From assembly GCA_038255145.1 (NCBI GenBank), contig JBBSLP010000016.1:24314-88313 (forward strand): a DNA stretch of 64,000 bases. Reading direction: 5' to 3'. The stretch comes from WHTX01 sp038255145 (GTDB lineage: Bacteria > Actinomycetota > Acidimicrobiia > Acidimicrobiales > CAIXPF01). Within the stretch, counting starts at the first letter, position 1. Every line of letters starts with the position of its first letter. This document shows positions 35,488-45,962 of this stretch, piece by piece. Under the pieces are notes generated by a model. It saw nothing but the letters and a program-made list of their open reading frames with translations, ran no database searches and had not been told where the DNA came from. The position numbers and the translations under genes are program-made.

Positions 35488-36831
35488 ATGGATCCGCTCT
35501 GCTTCGTCCTCATGCCCTTCGGCCGCAAGTCCGACGCCACCGGTCTGACCATCGACTTCGATGCGGTGTACCAGGCCATCATCGGGCCGGCCATCCGCGA
35601 CGCCGGGCTGGAGGCCATACGGGCCGACGAGGAGGTGACGGGCGGCATCGTGCACAAGCCCATGTTCGAGCGGCTCATCCTCTGCGACTACGCCGTCGCC
35701 GACCTCACGTTCGCCAACGCCAACGTCTTCTACGAGCTCGGGGTGCGCCACGCGGTGCGGCCCCACACGACCGTCCTGCAGTTCGCCACCGGCACCCGGC
35801 TCCCCTTCGACGTCAACCTGGACCGGGGGCTGCCGTACTCCCTCACCGCCTCGGGCAGGCCCACCGACGTCGAGGGGACGAGGAAGCGGCTGACCGACCG
35901 TCTGATCGCCGCTCGTGACGCTTCGGTCGACAGCCCCATCTTCCAGCTGGTCGAGGGCTTCCCCGACGTGGCCCACCTCAAGACCGACGTCTTCCGGGAT
36001 CAGGTCCGGTACTCCGAGCGATGGAAGCTGCGGTTGGCGGAGGCACGGGAGCAGGGCGTCGACGCCGTCCGCAACGCCGAGGCCGACCTCGGCGACCTGC
36101 GCGACGTGGAGGCAGCCATCCTCATCGACCTGTACCTCTCGTACCGGGCCGTCAAGGGATACGACGAGATGGTGTACCTGAGCGAGCGGATGCCCCGCCC
36201 CCTGGCCAACACGCCGATGGTCCAGGAGCAGCTGGGCCTGGCCCTGAACCGGCTCGGACAGCGTGGCCGGGCCGAGCGGGTCCTGCTGGCGCTGATCAGC
36301 CAACGCGGTCCCAGCAGCGAGACCTACGGGATCCTCGGGCGGGTGTACAAGGACCAATGGGCCGAGGCCATGGCGGAGGACGACGACACCTTCCTGGCTG
36401 CGGGTTTCCTGGAGAAGGCGCTCGACGCCTACCTCAAGGGGTTCGAGGCCGACTGGCGCGACGCCTACCCCGGGATCAACGCCGTCACCCTGATGGAGGT
36501 GCGCGAGCCGCCCGACCCGCGCCTGGCCAAGCTCATCCCCGTGGTGGCCTATGCCGCCGAGCGCCGACTCGGGACCGGAGAGGACGACTACTGGGACCAG
36601 GCCACGCTCCTCGAGCTCGCGGTGCTGGCCAAGGACGAGCAGGCGGCCCGCCAGACGCTGATCCGGGCACTTGCCCTCGTGCGGGAGCCCTGGGAGCCCG
36701 AGACCACGGCCAACAACCTCGCGCTCATCAGAGAGGCCCGTCGACGGCGGGGCGAATCCGTGCCCTGGGCCGACGCAGCCGAGGCCGCACTGGTCCGCCG
36801 GGCGCAGCCGAGGGCCGAACGCCCGTCCTGA
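35488..36831 (+). CDS. DUF4071/TRAFs-binding domain protein with N-terminal nucleosidase/TIR-like domain
   Basis: The N-terminal ~105 residues (CFVLMPFGRKS; CDYAVADLTFANANVFYELGVRHA, with Glu 83) have the layout of nucleoside deoxyribosyltransferase/TIR-like folds, where such a Glu can be catalytic for N-glycosidic bond cleavage. Residues ~190-420 are helical and TPR-like (YLSERMPRPL; QLGLALNRLGQRGRAERVLLAL), as in the MAP3K TRAFs-binding (DUF4071) family. The ATG at 35488 has GAGGAG six bases upstream and lies three bases after the previous stop. It is the putative sensor or effector of the operon. Enzyme activity is untested. Confidence 0.72.
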   Translation: MDPLCFVLMPFGRKSDATGLTIDFDAVYQAIIGPAIRDAGLEAIRADEEVTGGIVHKPMFERLILCDYAVADLTFANANVFYELGVRHAVRPHTTVLQFATGTRLPFDVNLDRGLPYSLTASGRPTDVEGTRKRLTDRLIAARDASVDSPIFQLVEGFPDVAHLKTDVFRDQVRYSERWKLRLAEAREQGVDAVRNAEADLGDLRDVEAAILIDLYLSYRAVKGYDEMVYLSERMPRPLANTPMVQEQLGLALNRLGQRGRAERVLLALISQRGPSSETYGILGRVYKDQWAEAMAEDDDTFLAAGFLEKALDAYLKGFEADWRDAYPGINAVTLMEVREPPDPRLAKLIPVVAYAAERRLGTGEDDYWDQATLLELAVLAKDEQAARQTLIRALALVREPWEPETTANNLALIREARRRRGESVPWADAAEAALVRRAQPRAERPS

Positions 36832-36859
36832 CGACGATGTGCGACCCTGCGGACGCGGA

Positions 36860-36889
36860 AGGTGCCGGGCCCCTGGGGGCCCGGCACCT
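36860..36889. terminator. Strong bidirectional hairpin terminator
   Basis: AGGTGCCGGGCCCC and GGGGCCCGGCACCT form a perfect 14-base-pair stem around a 2-base loop. It lies between the convergent DUF4071 gene and the BldD-like gene and probably ends both transcripts. No U-tract is present. Confidence 0.8.
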
Positions 36890-36913
36890 CGGCGAGTGGT
36901 GCGAGAGGGTGGG

Positions 36914-37483
36914 TCAGCGCACGACGCGCAGGCCCATCACCTCCAGCTTGGGAGCGGTGTCCTCGACGGCGGTGCCCAGGATGCAGGCCAGCGCCCGGAT
37001 GTCATCCCGGCGAATGGTCAGCACCCGACCGTTGAAGTCCTGCCGCTGCACCTGGATCATGCTGAGGTACCGGGTGAGCATCTCTGCCTCGGGACCCTCC
37101 ATCTGCTCCAGGCGGGTCAGGTCGATGGTGATGGTGGCGTCCTCGGCCAGGCCCCGAACGCCTTCGGGCGGGGTCTGGAACTCGGGACCCTCGTCCTTGG
37201 GCAGGAGCTGGTCGACCGGCACGCTGTAGAAGCGGGCCAGACGCTGCAGGCGGGGCACCGAGATGGCCCGCTCGCCCCGTTCGTACGCGCCGAGCACGGA
37301 CGCCTTGAACTCCTGGCTCGAGGCAGCCTCGACCTCCTGGAGCGAGAGGCGCTTCTGCCGGCGGATCGCCCGCAGTCGCTCGCCAACCTTGCGGCCGTAA
37401 CTCGGAGGCATGGCCGTGCCACCCAGATCATTTTCGCTGAGCATCTCGTTCGCTTTCGACTCCGAAGAACCAACGCTCGCCAT
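36914..37483 (-). CDS. bldD: BldD-like XRE-family regulator with c-di-GMP signature
   Basis: A master developmental regulator type in actinobacteria. The XRE HTH is at about 32-95 (GERLRAIRRQKRLSLQEVE; YERGERAISVPRLQRLARFYSVPVDQLLP). The C-terminal domain carries RQD (147-149), eight residues, then RRDD (158-161), matching the RxD-x8-RxxD c-di-GMP binding motif of Streptomyces BldD. The ATG at 37483 is used; ATG 37411 (MPPSYG) would match the usual BldD length better and should be considered. The gene stands alone behind a 546-base upstream region. Confidence 0.85.
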   Translation of the reverse strand: MASVGSSESKANEMLSENDLGGTAMPPSYGRKVGERLRAIRRQKRLSLQEVEAASSQEFKASVLGAYERGERAISVPRLQRLARFYSVPVDQLLPKDEGPEFQTPPEGVRGLAEDATITIDLTRLEQMEGPEAEMLTRYLSMIQVQRQDFNGRVLTIRRDDIRALACILGTAVEDTAPKLEVMGLRVVR

Positions 37484-38029
37484 CGCCGATTCAGGGTGCA
37501 GTTGTGTACTGCCCGTGAGAGTACGCGCACCGAGTGCCTATTTCAACCACGTAGGGCGTTGATCTCTCGTCGCGGTCAGATCGTCACATTCCGGGAGCCT
37601 GGACCAGCCACAACGTCGGCGACGACCAGGCCGCCCGATTCGACCCCGCAGTACGTACACCGCTAGGGCCATCGGCACCCCCGTCGCGAGGCGCTGCGTA
37701 CCCACGTCACCGTGCACCGGGCTCACCAGGCCCGTCGAGCACGTCCACAAGTCGCCGCGTAGGCCGCGCCGCACGGGTCCCGTCCCTGGCCACAGCGCCG
37801 TGACCGCACATGGCAATGCCTCGCACACGCGCCGTGGTGGTGTTCCCCAGCCTCGGCCGCCTTGGCTCGCGCGCCGAGCGGTCACCTCGCTCCACGTGAG
37901 AAACGGCACCCGTGCCCTCTACCGACGCAACGGTGCGATCAGCCTGTAAGAGCGCCGAGAATGCCTGTGCCCAATTACGACAGGTGTCGAACCCGGTTTG
38001 GGGACTTTCTTCCTATGGAAGCATGCAGC
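37484..38029. other. Long intergenic region
   Basis: About 545 bases between bldD and rsmE, with lower GC than its surroundings in places (for example TGCCTATTTCAACCACG). It must contain the bldD promoter. The one long minus-strand frame here (37538-37909) has unnatural composition. No tRNA or clear repeat was found, though a GGTGTCGAACC string near 37983 resembles a T-arm without the rest of a tRNA. Confidence 0.5.
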
Positions 38030-38734
38030 TCAGAGCTCCACGAGGTGGGACCTCAGCGCGGTGAGCAGGGCGGCGGCGGCGATCGCGGCGGTCTCGACCC
38101 GCAGGATGTGGGGGGCGAGGGCCACGCTGGGCAGGAGCGCCTCCCGCTCGGTCTCGGTCCAACCCCCCTCCGGGCCCACCAGCACGGTGGGGTGGGCCAG
38201 CGACATCGGCGCCCCGCCGACGTCGCACCGGGCGGCGCCGGTCCAGGTCGCCGCCACCCTGAACGGCACCGGTCCAGCCACCTCGGGCAGCCGGGGCCGA
38301 CGGCACTGCATGGCCGCTTCCCGGGCCACCCGCTCCAACCGTTCGAGGTGGCGCCCGGCCCGGGCACCCTCCCAGCGCACGATGGTCCGCTCGGCCGCCA
38401 GCAGGACGATCCGGTCCACACCGAGCTCGGTCAGCTTCTGCACGGCCACCTCGGGCCGCTCCCCCTTGGGGATGCTGAAGGCCACCGTGAGCCGGGGCTG
38501 GGCCTCGGCTTCGAGCACCGCCCCGCCCACGGGGTCGAGACCCTGGCCCAACCGGCACACCCGCCAGCGACCGTCCCCGTCGGACACGGCCACGGTGGCG
38601 CCGTCGCGCAGGCGCAGCACCCGACGCAGGTGGTGGTCGTCGTCGCTCGACAGCTCGGGGCGCTCCACGTCGGCCACGAAGGCCAAGGCGTCGGCCGAGC
38701 GCGGCGTCAGCCCCGACGCGTCGTCAGCGCTCAC
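38030..38734 (-). CDS. rsmE: 16S rRNA (uracil-1498-N3)-methyltransferase RsmE
   Basis: A SPOUT-class methyltransferase that modifies U1498 of 16S rRNA. An N-terminal PUA-like domain (about 15-75, HHLRRVLRLRDG) leads to the knot domain with GPEGG (187-191) and LRVETA (211-216). The length is 234 residues. The GTG at 38734 gives the usual N-terminus; the frame extends upstream into the dnaJ 3' end but looks unnatural there. It lies directly behind dnaJ, a common actinobacterial order. Confidence 0.9.
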   Translation of the reverse strand: MSADDASGLTPRSADALAFVADVERPELSSDDDHHLRRVLRLRDGATVAVSDGDGRWRVCRLGQGLDPVGGAVLEAEAQPRLTVAFSIPKGERPEVAVQKLTELGVDRIVLLAAERTIVRWEGARAGRHLERLERVAREAAMQCRRPRLPEVAGPVPFRVAATWTGAARCDVGGAPMSLAHPTVLVGPEGGWTETEREALLPSVALAPHILRVETAAIAAAALLTALRSHLVEL

Positions 38735-38750
38735 CGGCCCATGGACAGGA

Positions 38751-38786
38751 GGCTGGTCCTCAACGGAAGGCTGGTCCTCAACGGAA
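38751..38786. repeat. 18-base tandem duplication across the dnaJ stop
   Basis: Two perfect copies of GGCTGGTCCTCAACGGAA lie head to tail between dnaJ and rsmE. The dnaJ stop codon is inside the second copy. The duplication adds 18 bases to the spacer before rsmE. Confidence 0.85.
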
Positions 38787-39911
38787 GGCGGAGCGGATCT
38801 TGGAGAACAGGCCGTGGTCGGGGTCGGCCACGGCCTCGCCCCGCAGGGCGGCGAACTGGCGCAGCAGATGCTCCTGCTCCTCGTTGAGGTCGTTGGGGGT
38901 GTCGACGACGAGCTCGACGAGCAGGTCGCCGCGCCCCCGACCGTGCACGTCGGGCACGCCCTTGTCCCGCAGGCGCAACACCGTGCCCGTGGGGGTGCCC
39001 CGGGCGACGACCAGCTCTTCGGTGCCGTCGAGCGTCTCGTAGGCGAGCTTGGTTCCGAGGGCGGCCTGGGCCACGGAGATGGGCTGACGATGGTGGAGCT
39101 CGAGCCCGTCGCGGGTGAAGCGGGCGTGATCGCGCACGCGCACGTGGGTGTAGAGGTCCCCGGCCCGGCCGCCCCGGGGCCCGACCTCGCCCTTGCCCCC
39201 AAGCTTGAGGGTGGTGCCCGTGTCCACGCCCGCGGGCACGTCGACGGTGAAGGTGCGGGCCTCACGCACCCGGCCCTCGCCCCGGCAGTTCGAGCACGGA
39301 TCGGGGATGACCTGGCCCATGCCCCCGCAGCGGTTGCACGGCCCCGTCGTCACCATCTGGCCCAGGATCGACTGGCGGACCCGGCGCACCTGGCCCACGC
39401 CCTTGCAGTCGGGGCAGGTGTCCACCGTGGTGCCGGGCTTGGCCCCCGTGGCCTCGCACACCTCGCAGGCCACCGCGGTGCGCACGTCGACGTCCTTGCG
39501 GGCGCCGAACACGGCCTCCTCGAAGGTGAGGTCGAGCACGGTCTCGATGTCGGCGCCCGCCGGCGGCCCCATGGGTCGGCCCCGACCGCCGCCGCCCCCG
39601 CCGAAGGGGGAGCCCCCGCCGAAGAAGGCGTCGAACAGGTCGCCCAGACCGCCGGTGCCGGCGGTGCCGCCCCCACCGAAGCCCTGGAACCCCTGGTCCT
39701 CGTCACTGCCGTAGCGGTCGTAGCGGGCCCGGCGCTCGGGATCGCACAGGACCTCGTAGGCCTGGGTGATCTCGCGGAAGCGGGCCTCGGCCGACGCATC
39801 ACCGGGGTTCACGTCAGGGTGGTACTGACGGGCCAGGCGGCGGTAGGCCTTCTTGATCTCCTCGGTGCCGGCGTCGCGCTCGACGCCCAGCATCTGGTAG
39901 TGGTCGGCCAT
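38778..39911 (-). CDS. dnaJ: Chaperone protein DnaJ
   Basis: A DnaK co-chaperone. The J domain is at 1-70 with HPD at 31-33. A Gly/Phe-rich linker (about 72-105) precedes four zinc-finger repeats (CEVCEATG, CPDCKGVG, CNRCGGMG, CSNCRGEG). C-terminal substrate-binding domains follow. The length is 377 residues. The ATG at 39911 lies two bases after the hrcA stop. The pairing with hrcA but not with dnaK or grpE suggests this is the second, HrcA-linked DnaJ of actinobacteria. Confidence 0.95.
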   Translation of the reverse strand: MADHYQMLGVERDAGTEEIKKAYRRLARQYHPDVNPGDASAEARFREITQAYEVLCDPERRARYDRYGSDEDQGFQGFGGGGTAGTGGLGDLFDAFFGGGSPFGGGGGGRGRPMGPPAGADIETVLDLTFEEAVFGARKDVDVRTAVACEVCEATGAKPGTTVDTCPDCKGVGQVRRVRQSILGQMVTTGPCNRCGGMGQVIPDPCSNCRGEGRVREARTFTVDVPAGVDTGTTLKLGGKGEVGPRGGRAGDLYTHVRVRDHARFTRDGLELHHRQPISVAQAALGTKLAYETLDGTEELVVARGTPTGTVLRLRDKGVPDVHGRGRGDLLVELVVDTPNDLNEEQEHLLRQFAALRGEAVADPDHGLFSKIRSAFR

Positions 39912-39913
39912 CG

Positions 39914-40906
39914 TCACCCTTTGCTGAGACGGTCGCCCAACCGGTTGCTGACGACAGCCACGGCGGCGAGGGCTTGGGGGTAGTTCATGCGGGTGGGGCC
40001 GAGCACGCCGATGGAGCCGGCCTTGCGCCCGTCCACCAGGTAGGGCGCCACCACCAGGGAACACTCGGCCAGGGGGGCGACGCCGGTCTCGGTGCCGATG
40101 GCGACGTTGAGGCCGCGGTCGAGGATGTCGCGCAGGAGCGTCACCACCACGAACTGCTCCTCGAGCACCGAGAGCACGGCGCGCACGGTCTCGATGGCGT
40201 TGAAGGCCGTGGTGATCTGGGCGGCGCCGCCCACGTACACGCTGGTCTCGGGGTCGGGCTCGTCGAGGAGGGACACGGCCCGGGCTGCCAGGTCGTCGAC
40301 GAGAGCGTCGCCGCTGGGGCCGGCCGGGGTCACGTGGGCCAGGGCCAAGCCGACAAGGGCCACGTTGAGGCGGGCCTCGACGTCGCGCACCTGGTCGTCG
40401 GTCATGGCCGGGTCATGGGGTACGACGCGCTTCTCGACGTCGCCGTTGGACAGCACCACGACCTCGACGAGCACCCCGGGACCCAGGGGCACCAGGTGCA
40501 CCGAGCGCACGGTGGACCCTTCGGGCTCGGCCCCCACGACGACGGCGGTGTAGGTGGTCAGGTTGGCCAGCAGGCGGCTGGTGTCGGCCAGGAGCTGCTC
40601 GAGGCGGTGGTGGGTGCGGTCGAAGAAGGACTGGACGGTGAGGTCGGCCCCTTCGGCCAGCCCGGGTTGGCCCAGGTGGTCGACGAAGAAGCGGTACCCC
40701 TTCTCGGTGGGCACCCGACCGGCGCTGGTGTGGGGCTGCTGCAGGTAGCCGTCGCGCGCGAGGGCCACCATGTCGTTGCGGATCGTCGCGGAGGACACCG
40801 CGACGTTCGTCGCCGCGACCACGTGGTTCGACCCGACCGGCTGGGCGGTCTGGATGTACTCCTCCACGATGGCCCGGAGGATGGCGGATTTTCGTTCGTC
40901 GAGCAT
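39914..40906 (-). CDS. hrcA: Heat-inducible transcription repressor HrcA
   Basis: A repressor of class I heat-shock genes. The N-terminal winged helix (about 1-75, ERKSAILRAIVEEYIQTAQPVGS; SSATIRNDM) and the HTSAGRVPTEKGYRFFVD motif are diagnostic. The C-terminal GAF-like domain includes GSIGVLGPTRMNYPQ. The length is 330 residues. No CIRCE palindrome (TTAGCACTC-N9-GAGTGCTAA) is visible upstream, so control may lie elsewhere. It is followed immediately by dnaJ. Confidence 0.95.
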   Translation of the reverse strand: MLDERKSAILRAIVEEYIQTAQPVGSNHVVAATNVAVSSATIRNDMVALARDGYLQQPHTSAGRVPTEKGYRFFVDHLGQPGLAEGADLTVQSFFDRTHHRLEQLLADTSRLLANLTTYTAVVVGAEPEGSTVRSVHLVPLGPGVLVEVVVLSNGDVEKRVVPHDPAMTDDQVRDVEARLNVALVGLALAHVTPAGPSGDALVDDLAARAVSLLDEPDPETSVYVGGAAQITTAFNAIETVRAVLSVLEEQFVVVTLLRDILDRGLNVAIGTETGVAPLAECSLVVAPYLVDGRKAGSIGVLGPTRMNYPQALAAVAVVSNRLGDRLSKG

Positions 40907-40974
40907 CAGCAGGGACGTCCTCGCGGCTTGGGCACGATGATACCGACGGGGCCTACGCAGCCCTGCGTCACGGC

Positions 40975-42756
<1,782 letters not shown>

Positions 42757-42946
42757 GGCGACCTGTTCACGGTACCTCCCCCGACCCGACCATGGGGAAG
42801 GCGGTCCGGGGTGCGGCGTCCCGGCGCAGGTCGCGGTTGCCCCGGGGGCGTGAACGGCGGCTACAGTTGCCCGGTTGCGCGGAGCGGGCTGTGTGCCCGT
42901 CGCGCCCCCATCGCGAGCAACCGATTCCCGGGAGTGCCCCAGAGCA

Positions 42947-43204
42947 GTGGCCAACATCAAGAGTCAGATCAAGCGGAACCTGCAGAACGAGCGTCGCCGG
43001 CTGCGCAACAAGGCCGTGCGCTCCGAGCTGAAGACCCGTCGCAAGAACGCCCTGACCGAAGCCGGCACCGGCGCGGACTCGTCCCTGCGCCTGGCCATCA
43101 AGCGCATCGACATGGCCGCGGCCAAGGGCGTCATCCACAAGAACAAGGCCAACCGGGACAAGTCCCGCCTCATGAAGGCCGTCACCGCCAAGGCCGGCGA
43201 CTGA
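42947..43204 (+). CDS. rpsT: 30S ribosomal protein S20
   Basis: An 85-residue basic protein that binds 16S rRNA. The N-terminus ANIKSQIKRNLQNERRR and the C-terminal GVIHKNKANRDKSRLMK are typical of bS20. The GTG at 42947 follows a GGGAG-containing leader; the longer frame is unlikely. It is monocistronic, ending at a strong hairpin. Confidence 0.95.
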   Translation: MANIKSQIKRNLQNERRRLRNKAVRSELKTRRKNALTEAGTGADSSLRLAIKRIDMAAAKGVIHKNKANRDKSRLMKAVTAKAGD

Positions 43205-43217
43205 CCTGACCTGACCT

Positions 43218-43271
43218 GGTCCCCGAGGCATGCGCCGCCCTTGGGCGGCGCATGTTGCGCGTCCGGGGACC
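43218..43271. terminator. Nested bidirectional terminator after rpsT
   Basis: The inner stem CATGCGCCGCCC/GGGCGGCGCATG is a perfect 12-base pairing (43229-43254) with a 2-base loop. An outer stem GGTCCCCG/CGGGGACC encloses it. It separates convergent rpsT and holA. The spacer also has a short CTGAC tandem repeat at 43201-43215. Confidence 0.85.
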
Positions 43272-43309
43272 GGTCCCACGCCCTGGTCACCTGGCTCGAA
43301 GGTCGGTGG

Positions 43310-44302
43310 TCAGCGGGCCAGGCGGCACAGGCGCACGACGAGGACGTCGAGCACCTGCTCGGGGGGCCAGGCGATGGCGCCCCGCAGCTGCAGGTCGGCC
43401 TCGGCCAGCAGCTCGACGGCCCGACCGATGCGGGCCCCACCCATGTACTGGGCGCGGTCGAGGGCCTTGCGGGCGGGGAAGGGCTTGATGCCCAGCACCT
43501 CGGCCGCCTCCTTCTCGGTGCTGGCCCCACTGCCGTGCAGGCGCAGCCAACGTGACACGTGGGCCTGCAACGAGGACATGATGGCCAGCGGATGGCGCCC
43601 TCCGGCCTCCATCATGCGGTGCAGCTTCTCGAGGGCCAGGGCGGGGTCGCCCTTGTCGATGGCGTCGGTCAGGTCCCACGGCGGGGCACCGCCGGCCCCG
43701 CCCAGGAAGGGAGCCACCTCGTCGACACCGAGGCGGGCGCCGGGCCCGAAGCTCGAGGTCAGGGCGGCGAGCACGCCGGGCAGGCGGGACACGTCCTCGC
43801 CGAGCTGGCTGGTGACGAGTGAGCGGGCAGCGGGGTCGAGGCGCACATCGCTGATGGACAGTTCGTGCTCCACCCAGTCGCGCAGGCCCTTGCCCGAGGG
43901 CTTCTTGGCGTCGACCACGGTGGCCCCGGCCCTCTTGAGGGCGTCGGTGAGGGCCTTGGGCTGGCGCCGACCCTCGCTCTGAGGCCCCTGGATGAGCACC
44001 AGGGAGGTGCCCTCGTCGACGTCGTCGAGGTAGCCGATGACCACCTCGAGCTCGTCGGCCTTGAAGCGCTCGAAGCCCCAGGCCACCACGACCCGGTAGG
44101 GGGTGAACATGGACGGGGTGCGGGCGGCGTCGACCACTGCGGCCAGGCTGTAGTCGTCGCCGCTGAACTCGGACACGGTCAGGCCGCGGTCGGCGTCGCC
44201 CACCAGCTCGTCGATGGTGGTGCGGGCGGCCTGACGGCCCAGCGAAGGATCGTCCCAGCGCACGTGCACGACCAGGGGGCGGGGGCCGACCGAAGCGCTC
44301 AT
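43310..44302 (-). CDS. holA: DNA polymerase III subunit delta (HolA)
   Basis: The clamp-loader delta subunit that opens the sliding clamp. The pattern fits the family: FERFKADELEVVIGYL, then VELLAEADLQLRGAI near the C-terminus, 330 residues. The clamp loader delta domain is about residues 15-330, with no Walker motif, as expected. The ATG at 44302 overlaps the comEC stop as ATGA, the conserved actinobacterial comEC-holA order. Confidence 0.9.
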   Translation of the reverse strand: MSASVGPRPLVVHVRWDDPSLGRQAARTTIDELVGDADRGLTVSEFSGDDYSLAAVVDAARTPSMFTPYRVVVAWGFERFKADELEVVIGYLDDVDEGTSLVLIQGPQSEGRRQPKALTDALKRAGATVVDAKKPSGKGLRDWVEHELSISDVRLDPAARSLVTSQLGEDVSRLPGVLAALTSSFGPGARLGVDEVAPFLGGAGGAPPWDLTDAIDKGDPALALEKLHRMMEAGGRHPLAIMSSLQAHVSRWLRLHGSGASTEKEAAEVLGIKPFPARKALDRAQYMGGARIGRAVELLAEADLQLRGAIAWPPEQVLDVLVVRLCRLAR

Positions 44303-45852
44303 CGTCGCACCTCGGGAGCCGGGGCGGCCGTGGGACCCGGCGGGGGGCCGGGAGACAGCGGAGCGGCCGGGTGGGACATGGGGCCGACGGTAGCCCGACG
44401 TCGACGGTGGGCCCCGACCCGCCACCACACCGCCAGGGCGATGCCGGCCACGACCGCCTGCGCGCCCAGGCCCAGGGTGGGCAGGCCCAGGCCGGCCGAC
44501 CACCGGGCCGAGGTGGCGATCCACCACAACAGCGCCCGGGTGGGCAGGTGGACCACAGCGGCCAACGGCGCCGGCAGCAGGCCGGCCGCCAGGCCCCCGA
44601 CCAGCCCGTAGGTCATGGCCGCACCGGCGGCGGGCTCGGCCAGCAGGTTGGCGGGCAGGGCGGCCACGGGCACCGGTCCGATGGTGGCGGCCAGCAGCGG
44701 TGAGGTGAAGACCTGGGCGGCGACGGTCACCGACAGGGGCAGGGCCAGCCACCGGGGCCCGGGCAACCAGGCGGCCACGCGCCCACCGAGCAGGAGGATG
44801 CCTGCGGTGGCCAGGACCGACAGCTGGAAGCCGAGCTGGTGGACGAGCAGGGGGTCGATGAGCAACAGGGCCGAACAGGCCAGGGCGAGGATGCGCAGCC
44901 CGCTGGTGGGCCGGCCCAGGCTGGCGGCGAAGGCGGCACCGCCGGCCATGGCCGTGGCCCGCAGCACCGAGGGCTCGAAGCGGGTCATGAGGGCGAAGAA
45001 GGCCAACAGGCCCAACGTGGTGACCAGACGGGGGCGCAGCCGCAGGCGGCTGAGCAGCGGGGAGGCGGCCAAGAGGACGAAAGCCACGTTCTGGCCCGAC
45101 ACGGCCAGCAGGTGGGTGAGCCCGGCGGCCTGGAACGTGGCCCGCATCTCGTCGCTCTGGGCGCGGTCGTCGCCCAGCACCAGCCCCATGAGCAGGGACC
45201 GACGCTCGTCGGACAGCGAGGCGGCGCCGTGCTCGAGCAATCGACGCAGGCCGTTGGCCGCGGTGGACGGGGGCGGGCCCCGGTGCCAGGCACCAACCTC
45301 GTCGATGGCCAGGCGGCCCCGCACGTGCTTGGTGGCCAACCACCGGGCCACCCGGGGTTGGGGCGGCTGCAGGCGACCACCGAGCACCACCCGCTCCCCC
45401 GCCAACCGGGGTGCCAGACGGCGGGCGGCGCCACCGAAGGCCGAGGCCTCGACCCGGGTACCGCCCAGGTCGACGATGGCCCGCACCCCGGTGGCGAAGG
45501 GCTCGGGGTCGGTGACCAGGGTGACCTCACCGGCGAAGGGGGCCGAGGCGATGGCGGTGGTACCCGCCCACGCCCGTTGGGCCAACACCGCCGCCACCAG
45601 GCCACCGGCCACCACGACGAGCACGGGTCGACGCCACGCCAGGGCGGCGAGCACAGACAGGACGGTCATCGGCCAGGGCACCGGCGGCGCCCAGAACGCG
45701 CCCAGAGCGACGGCCAGCGCGGCCACGACCACGGCCCGGTCGGACAGCAGCCGCGGCGGGGGGACCACGGAAGGGGGCGGTCCGAACAGGTTCGGTGGGA
45801 GCCGGGTGTAGGGCTCGTCCACGGAGATCTCCCAGCGCACGATGGGCTGCAA
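44299..45852 (-). CDS. comEC: ComEC/Rec2 family DNA uptake channel protein
   Basis: A polytopic membrane protein for DNA transport across the cytoplasmic membrane. An N-terminal DUF4131-like part (helices about 38-95) precedes the competence domain with LLMGLVLGDDRAQSDEMR, GLTHLLAVSGQNVAF and many helices to about 480. The C-terminal metallo-beta-lactamase domain of long ComEC proteins is absent (517 residues against about 700-800). The start is uncertain by a few codons. comEA, normally adjacent, lies 6.5 kb upstream. Confidence 0.88.
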   Translation of the reverse strand: MQPIVRWEISVDEPYTRLPPNLFGPPPSVVPPPRLLSDRAVVVAALAVALGAFWAPPVPWPMTVLSVLAALAWRRPVLVVVAGGLVAAVLAQRAWAGTTAIASAPFAGEVTLVTDPEPFATGVRAIVDLGGTRVEASAFGGAARRLAPRLAGERVVLGGRLQPPQPRVARWLATKHVRGRLAIDEVGAWHRGPPPSTAANGLRRLLEHGAASLSDERRSLLMGLVLGDDRAQSDEMRATFQAAGLTHLLAVSGQNVAFVLLAASPLLSRLRLRPRLVTTLGLLAFFALMTRFEPSVLRATAMAGGAAFAASLGRPTSGLRILALACSALLLIDPLLVHQLGFQLSVLATAGILLLGGRVAAWLPGPRWLALPLSVTVAAQVFTSPLLAATIGPVPVAALPANLLAEPAAGAAMTYGLVGGLAAGLLPAPLAAVVHLPTRALLWWIATSARWSAGLGLPTLGLGAQAVVAGIALAVWWRVGAHRRRRATVGPMSHPAAPLSPGPPPGPTAAPAPEVRR

Positions 45853-45962
45853 GGGAGGGGAAGTGGCTGAAACACTACGTCAACAGGCGGGTCCGGACCC
45901 GGTCGACGGTGCAGGCCCCTGCCGAACCGGCCGACTTCGCCCGGCGACGCTTGCCCATCCCG

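Noticed and set aside
37538..37909. A 123-residue minus-strand frame in the bldD upstream region
   Set aside because: No ribosome site, unnatural Arg/Trp/Cys composition and no recognisable motif.
37940..38020. A possible tRNA because of a GTGTCGAACCCGG string
   Set aside because: No acceptor stem, anticodon arm or D-arm could be drawn around it.
40907..40974. A CIRCE operator upstream of hrcA
   Set aside because: No TTAGCACTC-N9-GAGTGCTAA-like sequence is present in the gap.
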